Shown piece by piece: positions 20,464 to 29,623 of a stretch of 64,000 bases of DNA (position 1 is the stretch's first letter; each line of letters starts with the position of its first letter). The position numbers and the translations under genes were made by a program. The notes beneath the pieces are model-generated. The model made no database searches, was not told the DNA's origin, and was given only the letters and a program-made list of their open reading frames with translations. The stretch lies in NCBI GenBank assembly GCA_013423325.1, contig BLJB01000269.1, forward strand, positions 26,773 through 90,772, given 5' to 3'. This stretch comes from Usnea hakonensis. Lineage: Eukaryota; Ascomycota; Lecanoromycetes; Lecanorales; Parmeliaceae.

Positions 20464-23254
20464 CTATTGAAGTATCTCCTCACTAGACCTAGCATTATCA
20501 CCCCAATCGCGAATTCAGCTTGGATTTGGAATCCAGACATTTACCTTGGTTAGATATATTCCAGAACAAAGTGTCGTTTAAGGAATCCTGTACCGCTAGC
20601 GAGCACTTATATAAATCATACTCGCATCTACTCCGCTCGGGCCATCATCTCTCATCTCGAAGACCGATTAGTGAAAACCATGTTGGTAGGAATGATCCAT
20701 TTTCTACTCAGAAAGTGATACCTAAAAACCCCTGTGCCAAGACCAATAACCTTACCATGCATTGAGAGAGTGGTGCCTCATTTCCAAAAAAAAATGGAAA
20801 CTCACCGCTCAAAAAACCCAGGACCCATCTCAAAAAGACCTCTCAGCCACATACATCCATACATTTCGAAGCGCACGTGTAGAACAGGACAACCCACTTG
20901 ACCACCGCAAAGAAATATATATATAACAAGCAAGGCATCAGTCCTCTATATCCATTAGAGTCCCCTCCTTTGAAAAAAAAAAAAATAGCTATACTTTCCC
21001 GGTCTCCTTTCCAAACTTCAACGATTTCCCTCTCCATAAATCTACACGCCCACTACCAATATATGATCTTAGACATTAACCCAGTACGACCTGCCACAAA
21101 GACCACGCTAAAGTGACTATCCCAAATACTCCCCCCCATAGCATAACGCTACTCCCTCGTACCACCTACTAGTATATCTCCGCTCTCTAGATTTAAACAC
21201 TCCCCCTCTTCTCTCTCCTTAGATAAATAATATAATCGACCTTAATCACTTCTCGAGAGCAATTTTTCTACGAGCTATATCCGGTATTCGGAATACAATT
21301 TTGAAGGAGTAGACCTCAAAACAAAATACTGTTTACAATAAATAATCCTACAAATCCTCCTCTCTCTACACCACCTCATACCACCCACCCACCAAGCGCC
21401 TTCAGATCGATCCAAGTACTTCTCTTTCCCAAGATATTCGCATCTACCCCTCCCCTCCCCTCCCCACGAGCCTTTCCAACCCCCCACACCACCCTCCCAT
21501 CCGCAATACTTCCAACTACGTACCTCACCGCCACGGGCCGAACCTCTCCCTCAGCGACGCTAGGTATCTATCCACATCGCCAACCTGACTCCGCGCAGTC
21601 CGCGCTTTTTACCAAAAGAAAGACGAGTACGTAGAACGACTATTAAGATGCCATCCATCTCCCTCTTCCAGTAGCGCAAAGTGCTAGCGCGGCTTCGGAG
21701 AGGACTATCTATCCGACCGACGGTGCTGAGGTTGATAATATAGCCTTGGGGTATATGATGTTGTAGTGGAGGATGACGTTGGGGCCGGATTGGGACCTGG
21801 AGATTGATTGGCGAATATATACAATGGCTGGGGCGTGTGCGTGTGGAAATATTGAAGTTGGTCTTTGGTCTTGGGAATCGACGAACGAAGTCGTCTCACT
21901 GATAACTACTATAAAAATTAGAGGTTATTAGTCCTTTACTGTTAAGTCGAGTGATATAATATTAAACTAGGCTGCGCATTTGGTATAATTTATAGTGTTG
22001 CGGGCGGTGGGTTCGAAGCTTGGTTTTATGAATAGTACGAGTGGAAGCTAGGCGAGTCTTAGAGGTCTTTTGATTGTAGGCGCGGCACCTCCCCACTTCC
22101 GGGGGAAGGTACACCCTAAAGGGTACCCCGTGCCCCCTCCCGTCGGATGCCAAGGCCCGCCGGAGGAATCCGCTGGGACCCCGCGGCATCCATCCCTACA
22201 ACTACACCATTACAGTTAGGGGTTAGGGGAACCCCCAAGTCCCGGCTATCGCGTCCTGCTGCGCAAGGTAAGAATATTTAAACACTCATCGTTATAATTG
22301 TGATTGTAATAGTGAGAATATGTGCATCTACGCTCTTGCAAGGCTATGTTTGAGGGCCAAAAGCCGAGGCGATGTTTCGACTGCGCCTCCAAAAATTCTA
22401 CGTCAGTCCAGCAAGGCTGATGATATATTAGTGTACGAGTATGCCCATTAGAGCCTCGTGCATATCTACTGCCGCAAAAGCACACTGTATGGATCGGATA
22501 TGAACTTCTCATGCATAAGGCCTGGACAAGAAGCCCCGTTGACAACGAGAGGCTGCCCAATAGCTCTAGGGCAGAGGCATTGAGTGAAACCCAATGGATG
22601 ATTGACAAATCTTTCAATACGAGGCGGTGTGCTGACGGAGTGGCAGTGTCGAGCTTTTGTACGAATGATTTACACGCTCTGTTCATACATACTACTCTTT
22701 ACCTTACCGACGTGGAGGAGTTATTTTGTGACTTTCTCCTACTGATCAACACTTCTCGTACGAGTATGACTACGTGACTAAAAGAGCTCCCTAACATATT
22801 TGATTAGGTAGACGGACCCAGTCGCCGTACGGACAAGAATGCCGTCGCTATTAGATCGTTCACTTTTAATTTGGACGCGCCGAACATCGCCTTGGTTATT
22901 ATAAACTGTTAAAAGAAGAAGAAGAAGTTGCACCCGATGTCTGCATCAGGGCGAGTCCTCCGCAGCCCTGGCGGCTCGATGAGGGTAACCAGTCGCTGCG
23001 GCATGGCTGCAGAATGACGTTGCCGGCAGCCAATGAGTGTATCGCGGGGTTACAAAGTACTCTTTTCACCGCCCATGCCCGTGCAAGGCAAGGCAACAAT
23101 GAGACTGTTGTGGGGCTGTAACGTGTCATTCTTAATAGCAATGCCTGTGCACAAACTTCTCGCGGTTTTCCGATTCTTCATCCCTTCATTTTGGTCAGAG
23201 AATTGTTTCAGTTGTGAAAGATCTTTAGATTAAGCCGTCGGGTTCCTTACCATA
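20464..23254. other. AT-rich spacer between the two SAT4-type genes
   Basis: About 2.8 kb with long AT-rich and C/T-rich tracts (20780-21500). A GC-rich island sits at about 22078-22190, and short frames on both strands have no recognisable domains. A GGGGTTAGGGGAACCCCC segment near 22215-22234 can fold on itself. No gene is supported. Confidence 0.45.
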
Positions 23255-24695
23255 ATGACCCAAGACCAAGTCTCTCTGCACTCGCTACGGCTCGGAGAGC
23301 TATTCGCTTTGGCACTAGGCTTGGTTCTCAGTACTCTGGCGGTGTTTGCACGCGTGTACGTGAGAACGCGTCTTTTTAGACCAATGCTAAAGGAAGACTG
23401 TGAGTTTGCTTCGCGGGATGTATCTTCGTCTCGGGAGCTTCTAGCTAAAAATCGATAGATGTCTCTGTCCTTGCCTGGGTATGATCCCTTCGGCTCGACC
23501 CATGAAACGTGTCTTTAACGTAGTGTCATACGGCTTATTAACACTATAGCAGCTATCATTCCTACCATATATTGCGCTCGCAGTCGTTGTCGGCAAGCAC
23601 GACGGATCACCAGAGCACGTCGCACACGTAAGTGTTCATTCCCCTTTCGCACCTCCCCTACTCCCACGTCCATTACTAACAAACTATGGGCTCAGCTCTC
23701 ATCCATTGAGTCAGCCATATATAGTCCAATCATAATCCTAGTCAAAGTTTCTATCCTCTTGCAGTACATTACCATATTTGTGGCACATCGAGGCACTATT
23801 TTTCACCGCGCCGTACAGGGTCTCATCGTGGCCAACGTACTCTACTACACAATAAACACCATCCTCTTCGTCACCGAGGTAAGCAATCCCATCGCTCTCC
23901 ACACCAGACAAAAACCTCATAAAGAAGAGAACCGCTAACAACAAAAAGTGTTCCCCAATCCAAAAACTCTGGAAACCATCCATGCCCGGCCACTGCACCA
24001 GCAGGCACACTTTAGGAATCGCCTCCGCCGTAATGGCCGTCATCTCCGACTTCACAATTCTCCTCCTCCCATTCCCCCAACTCTGGCGCCTCCAAATGCC
24101 CTGGAAAAGAAAATCCCGCATCATCTCAGTCTTCGGCGTCGGCTCACTCGCCTGCATCGCAAGCGTCCTACGCCTCGTCTACCAAATCGAGCTCACCCAC
24201 GTCCCACCCAACACTCCCATCTACCAACTAGACATTGACAGAATCGGGCTCTGGGCGTACGCGTCCCCCCCCCTCCCTTCCCGTCACAACTCCTAGCGAG
24301 CGTCCTAACAACCATCCAGTTTCGCAGAAATAGCAATCGGAATAATCATAGGCTGCCTACCCATCCTCCCCAGATTCTTCACACACTTCGTCTCCCAAAC
24401 CTCCATCTCCTCCTCCCTCTCCAGCGCCAGCCGCACCATCTTCCGCCGGCTCTTCCGCAAGTCTCACACATCACACTCGAGCCGCAAGGACACCTCATCC
24501 TTCTCCCACAGAAGATTCCTCCACTCCAAAAAATCTCCGCAGGCACCGTATATCGAAACCCTAGCCCTTACGCGCGGCTCCCTTCACTGGGAAGAAGAAG
24601 GCCTCCCGAAAATCCCTCCCGAGGCTCGCATGATGATGCCTTCTCGCTCTCGCTCCGCGGGGTTCGAAGGTCAAGGATACATACACTCCTATTAA
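23255..24695 (+). CDS. SAT4/fungal rhodopsin-domain integral membrane protein, copy 2
   Basis: Six exons give about 369 residues: 23255-23399, 23459-23478, 23550-23627, 23696-23878, 23949-24256 and 24320-24695. Introns are 59, 71, 68, 70 and 63 nt, and three carry near-perfect CTAAC branch sites (for example TTACTAACAA near 23674). Family marks are clear: KEDYVSVLAW, YSPIIILVKVSILLQY, ECSPIQKLWKP, SDFTILLLPFPQLWRLQ and FAEIAIGIIIGCLPILPRFF. Seven membrane segments are followed by a Ser/Arg-rich cytosolic tail of about 100 residues. Exon boundaries match those of copy 1 at several places (the split Tyr codon after the first exon, the Trp at the end of the second), so the two are paralogues. 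Copy 2 has an additional intron after the sixth segment. Role unknown; this family is expanded in filamentous ascomycetes. Confidence 0.85.
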
Positions 24696-26264
24696 TCACA
24701 TTCATTGAAGGCGCACCTCGCCCCAAAAGCGCAGCACAGGAAAGCGCATGGAATAATAGAGCCTAGCAGAAAAAAAAGAAATTCTGAAACGCGCGGCCCA
24801 TCACACTACTCGCTGCACCACACTAGAAAGAAACAAATTTTCTTTCCCAAAGTGTCCCCTGCGCCTGCGGCTCGGATTCGCTTAGCGGCACTCGAAACGG
24901 AGCACTTGTATATCTATATCGAACGCCTCAACCCATCACAACCCCCCCCCCCCCGGCCACTACTCTAGAAAAGAAGAAGCATACTTCCTTCCTTTCCCTC
25001 TTCCCAAAACATCCCCCACACCTACACCTACACCCCCAACAACACACATGCTCCATCTCCCTCTACTCTGCTCTACAGCTAGAGAAGGAAATCTTCAAAG
25101 ACAAACAGAACACCACCATCCAGCCCAGCGTTGCAAAACAAACAATATATATCTTATAGATAGTATATTTATATAAAATATACTCTATATTAAAATTCTT
25201 TCTCTCTCTCTTTCCTTCCCAAACCATCCCCCACACCTACACCTACACCAACACCTACACCTACACCTACACCCACCTCAATACCTCACACGCTCCGTCT
25301 CCCTCTACTCTACCCTACTCTACCCTACTCTACTCTCCAGCTAGAGAAGGAAGTCTTTAAAGATAAACAGAACACCACCATCCAGCCTAGCGTCAGAAAA
25401 CCAATAATATTTATCTTATAGATAGTATATTTATATAAAATATACTCTATATTAAAATTCTTTCTCTCTTTCTTTCCTTCCCAAACCATCCCCCACCCCA
25501 ACAACCCCCACGCTCCGTCTCCCTCTACCCTACTCTACCCTACTCTACCCAACTCTACCCAACTCTACTCTCCAGCTAGAGAAGGAAGTCTTCAAAGACA
25601 AACAGAACACCACCATCCAGCCCAGGGTCAGAAAACCAACAATATATATCTCACAGATAGTCCATTCATCCACAACACAACCTAATTAAAAAACCTCAAC
25701 CGTCCTATCCCAATCCCAAACCCCCCCCTCAAAAACACCCTCAAATACAGACCTACATAACTACATACACACAACAACAACAACAATACAGGGAAATTCA
25801 AACACGCCACCAGCTATACATAACAGCGTTATAAACTAACGGACTCCATATACTCGCCTTCCAATTTGCCGATAAAGTAAGCGTATTATTAGAGGATCCG
25901 TAACATGTTCCGCAAAAAAAAAAGGTCAGGTCTAGTTGAAGGAAGATGCGGGGACTTTGAGGTGGAGGGTTTGTTTAAGGGGTGTATGTTTTTTTGGGGG
26001 GGAGGGGGATAACGAGTACATCGTTGCATAAGATCGGAGTTATGGTACGCGTTTGTTACTGGTGGTGCGTATAGGATTATAGGATTAGTGCTGGTGCGAG
26101 CAATGTGTTGGCTGATAGATGGATGGATGGATGATTCCAATTCCTACCCTCCGCCACCTTTCTTTCAATCATGTATCTTACCATGCCGCAATCTCGAAAC
26201 GACATGCAAGATCCCCTTCTCGCTACATCCTTCCTTCCATCACCCCCACCATCCATCCCCATTC
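24696..26264. other. non-coding low-complexity region containing the tandem repeat
   Basis: Convergent spacer between a SAT4-type gene (+) and the Ulp1-like gene (-). Besides the tandem repeat at 24980-25680 there is a 12-C run near 24943 and CT/CA-rich tracts. No gene is seen. Confidence 0.5.
24980..25680. repeat. tandem repeat, three units of about 235-262 bp
   Basis: Three copies of one unit lie head to tail. The shared core AGCTAGAGAAGGAAxTCTTxAAAGA...ACCACCATCCAGCC starts at 25077, 25339 and 25574. It is followed by CTTATAGATAGTATATTTATATAAAATATACTCTATATTAAAATTC in the first two copies (positions about 25153-25200 and 25414-25461), diverged in the third. Between cores are C/T-rich blocks with CCTACA and CTCTACCCTA sub-repeats that vary in length, explaining the unequal periods. 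No coding potential is visible. Confidence 0.8.
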
Positions 26265-27458
26265 TCACAACCCCGCCCCCAAGGGCTGTGGTAGCTCTCC
26301 CATACAAATCACCGCCGCAACATACTGTCTCAAAAACAGCACATCGCTCGTACCATACTTACCCGACGGATCCATCGCCAAATAAACGAACAAGGCGTTC
26401 ATGAGCATAAACACCCCGCAAGCACCCTCATCATCGCCTTGCTCGGTGCACGACATCCAAATCACCTCCCACTCTTCGGTTCCCGGCTTGGTATGCCCTT
26501 CCTTGAGCCAGGGACGTTTGGGGAGCAGCGTTTTTGTGGACTTGCGTCCCAGAGGGTCGTAGACGGCCACGGTGTATCTATGGGGAAAGACGGCGATGAG
26601 GATGCAGTGGTCTTTTTCGGGGATGATGGTGGGGAAGAGTACGATGGAGACGTCGGCGTTTGCGGCCGCCATCAAGGCTCTCTCAACGACTTCTTGGGGT
26701 GATGAGCCCACCACGTCTAGACTGTTGGGGTGGATGAAGATGGTTTGGCTGGGGTGAGTTTTGTTCCGGTAAGAGACGAGGATTTGGAACCAGCGATCTA
26801 TGACTTTGCAGTCGAGTAAGCCTGTGCGGTTTGCGTGGGTATTTGACGATGGTAAGATGGAATCCAAGGCACGTCTTGTGAGTAAGCCACCCGCGGCTTT
26901 GGGGATGGGGGGAATGGCCCCGGCGTCGGTAATCTGCATGATGTCGTTCAAGGTATGGACCCACGGCTTCGGCAGAGGATCGAGAGAACAGTCTGGCGTT
27001 CCGAATTCGGCATCTTGGAAGGAGAGACTGGGCATGGCCCCCGCTAGCCTCCACACCATGTTTATGGCTATCCATTCTTTCAAGCTTCTGAGCGGCCCGT
27101 CTCCATGGGGGAGGTGTTCATTTGGGATTTCTGGAAATTGAATGTCTTCCGATCCCGGGTTTTCGTACGTGGCTTTCAAGAAAGCTTTGATGTCTGCGGC
27201 GTGCTCGTCGCGTGTGAGGTGGGTCGCTCTCTCTACGAGGTCCAGACCTTTGTACTTGAAACAAGAAAGATAAAGCATTGCTTTCTCGTGCTGCTCTGGC
27301 GTCAGGAATACCACAGGCTGCTTCTTGATTGTGAGATCGTATTCCGCCTCCATGGCTGATGCCCAGTTTTCATCTGCCAAACGAATCCCTTCTCCAGCCA
27401 TCCCAATTTCCCGGATCACCTCACGCAGAATGAGTGAGCTGAAGGCGTGTAAAGGCAT
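26265..27458 (-). CDS. Ulp1-like (family C48) cysteine peptidase
   Basis: Single-exon frame of 397 residues. The C-terminal third has the Ulp1/SENP fold signature. CKVIDRWFQILV (near 217) and FIHPNSLDVV precede His284 (DHCILIAV), Asp301 (VAVYDPLG), Gln340 (TEQGDDEG) and Cys347 (GACGVFML). All four catalytic positions (His, Asp, oxyanion Gln, nucleophile Cys) are present, so it looks active. The first 200 residues are not recognised. Housekeeping Ulp1 and Ulp2 process SUMO, but this protein lacks their usual extensions and the canonical HWxL/W motif. Stand-alone C48 proteins in fungi are variable, and some come from mobile elements. Substrate (SUMO, NEDD8 or other) cannot be called. No signal peptide is visible. 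The Met at 27458 fits the domain start; a downstream Met at residue 20 is an alternative. Confidence 0.72.
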   Translation of the reverse strand: MPLHAFSSLILREVIREIGMAGEGIRLADENWASAMEAEYDLTIKKQPVVFLTPEQHEKAMLYLSCFKYKGLDLVERATHLTRDEHAADIKAFLKATYENPGSEDIQFPEIPNEHLPHGDGPLRSLKEWIAINMVWRLAGAMPSLSFQDAEFGTPDCSLDPLPKPWVHTLNDIMQITDAGAIPPIPKAAGGLLTRRALDSILPSSNTHANRTGLLDCKVIDRWFQILVSYRNKTHPSQTIFIHPNSLDVVGSSPQEVVERALMAAANADVSIVLFPTIIPEKDHCILIAVFPHRYTVAVYDPLGRKSTKTLLPKRPWLKEGHTKPGTEEWEVIWMSCTEQGDDEGACGVFMLMNALFVYLAMDPSGKYGTSDVLFLRQYVAAVICMGELPQPLGAGL

Positions 27459-28500
27459 GGCGAGAGAAAGAGTCTTCCGAAAGAAAGAGTGGGGTAGGAA
27501 GATGTCGTTTTCGTCAGTTCAAGTGGGTAAAATTGCTGTTTGTTGCTGTTTGAGAGACTCTGAGATGCGCAATGTTCAGGTACTTCTGTGAGGTGCCGAT
27601 AACATTTGCGAATAATGCGTTCAGGACGCTCCGGCTTCTTCGCTTATTGGTAGAAGCTAAGAAGGGGAAGGAACAAAAATGAGTTGTAAAGTATTTAAAT
27701 CTAAAATGTGTTAAACAAAGTTGAAGATAGGCTTGGGTAGCTCGCTCCTACCTTTGTGACACAGAAAGTGACAGTCTCAGCTAGTGCATCCACTCAACAG
27801 GCACCTTCACCGACTTAGACAGAATCCTCCCTTTCTTTCAGATAAGCGTCCTCGCTGATTAATGAGCTAGCGAATGTATGTCCTTGCTGAAAGTTGTCCG
27901 TGACAGTATCAAGAACAGCAGTGATACCGCCCTGTTAGGAGTATTGACGCACTTTGGGAAGGTGTAAAGAATAATTGTTTGAAGGAGCAACTAAAATTCC
28001 AAAATAGACGCGCGTATAAGTCAGCGAGTATATGATTGGCTGTCTAGATGTCTTGTGAAGTGAATCGACTTTAGCGCCGATTGGTGCCCGGCTACGCCTT
28101 ACTTTCGTGTATGAGCGAGCCTGGGATACTTGGCCTATTGAAGTACAATTGTGTTCCGAGTATACGCGAAAAACGGTAGAGGTTTCGGAATCTTGACGGG
28201 TTTCAGCACAGCCTATTTGTCGAAATAATCTACTTTACCTTAGGTAGCAATCGTTCAAATACTCGACCCATAAATCATCACAACTAGAGTGACAAACTCA
28301 TCCGCAACAATCAAACTTGAGTCTATTAGATTTTTACTTACCCAGAGTCCACATTCCGAAGCATTGGTATTAAAAATACAGCTAAGCTCACCGTTCTATA
28401 TTTTCATCACACACACACACACACACACCCGTACACCCGTCAACAAGAACGCCACCAACAAACCCCTCGAGTTCTCACATCTCGAACCCCCAAAGAGTCG
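27459..28500. other. intergenic, no supported gene
   Basis: Upstream region of the Ulp1-like gene. It includes a CA microsatellite at about 28409-28428. No protein or RNA gene is recognised. Confidence 0.4.
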
Positions 28501-29012
28501 TCACATCTTCCCAGGTCCCCGCGACATATCCGTGACATGAATATAATCCGGCGGCGCCGAAACATTCCACAAATTAACGCACTACATCAATCATTAGCCA
28601 GCATCTCTCACACCCCAACACAACCACAACAACATCCCGTCGCCCCTCCACCCCCCCCAAGCCCATAACAAGTCCCATCATGCAACACATTCCCATTCGA
28701 ATCCGGATTCGTCGTCTGCTGGAACCGCCCTTACTGCGCCGGCATCTCGGATCCCTTCGAGGCGCCATTGGTGCTCCAGTCCAGTTGCTCGGTCGAGGAG
28801 AGGTAGCGGCTGAGTTTGTAGGAGAGGGTGGTGGCGGGCGTGGCCCACATGGAGTTGTAGGTGAAACTGTGGTTGGCGGGGGCGACGGCGCAGGAGGGGT
28901 CTGTGTAGACGGTGATGTTGACGCCGGCGCCGATGATGGGGGCGGGGGGGGCTGGGTGGGCGGTGGTGAGGAGGAGGGTGAGGGTGAGGGTGAGGAGGTG
29001 GAGGGCGGTCAT
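28501..29012 (-). pseudogene. small secreted protein gene, apparently interrupted
   Basis: ATG at 29012 begins a clear signal peptide (MTALHLLTLTLTLLLTTAHP). It is followed by a short ectodomain with YTDPSC, SFTYNSMWATPA and a segment ending QLDWSTNGASKGSE. An in-frame TAA lies at 28731-28733, yet the same frame continues sensibly with RFQQTTNPDSNGNVLHDGTC. A further piece, CVNLWNVSAPPDYIHV..., is readable at 28501-28581 directly after a TAG acceptor (GATGTAG), but no GT donor joins it in the right phase. The layout resembles cysteine-containing small secreted fungal proteins of about 130 residues. The stop plus the phase mismatch suggest a broken gene. An overlooked intron or sequence error is the alternative. 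A Met 11 codons upstream (29045) would mask the signal peptide. Confidence 0.45.
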
Positions 29013-29623
29013 GGTGGGGTTGGTGATGGGTGGTGGGCCGGCCACTTTTTTTTGGGTATAAGGGTTGTGAGGAGCGGGGGTGGGGAAGGGAGATGTGGGT
29101 TTTGATGGAGTGTAAGATGAGGTGAATGAGGATGAGCTTGGCGCTATCAGGGAGACTAAAAGACTGTAGTAGGATAAAGGATGGGTACAAAGAGGTTTTT
29201 CCCTTCATCTGGGGTTTCCCTTGTCTTTATTGGCGCTATTACAATATAGTAGTTCGAATTTAAGTACATTTTCGAGCGACACGAATAAAGCGGCTTTCAT
29301 TGTTGGATTTGCTTCTTGTTCTGGAATTTTTTGGTGGCTCGGTTGGTCGTTCGTTTGGGGCGCTCGGTTCCTGAGTTCAGAGAAGGTCTGGTATCTTCTT
29401 GGGAGAGAGGAATGACACGGATGGCTGCGTTTTTGTTAAAAGGCTTGTTCAATGTGGAAGAGTGATTGTATGAATTGTCTAAAGCTTTCGTGTATGCAAT
29501 CTGGCTGTCAGTCTCTAGTCGCCGACAATCATCTAATGCGAAATGAGCACATCGCAATCTATCCATGCTAAATACTCGTCTTCCCCTATCCTCATATTAC
29601 CTATCCTCCAGCACCCATCTCTC
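29013..29623. other. intergenic, downstream of the giant gene
   Basis: About 600 bp between the 3' end of the giant DUF3638-type gene (-) and the start of the secreted protein relic (-). It begins with GC-rich purine repeats (GGTGAGGGTGAGG) near 28980-29040. No gene supported. Confidence 0.4.

Noticed and set aside
21962..22189. 75-codon minus-strand frame across the GC-rich island
   Set aside because: Composition driven, no recognisable domain; reported only as a compositional anomaly.
22205..22240. TTAGGG-like words suggesting an interstitial telomere
   Set aside because: Only GGGGTTAGGGG once or twice, not a tandem TTAGGG array.
28680..29208. Glycine- or proline/histidine-rich long frames on both strands
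   Set aside because: They arise from the GGTGAGG-type purine repeats and overlap the better-supported signal-peptide frame.
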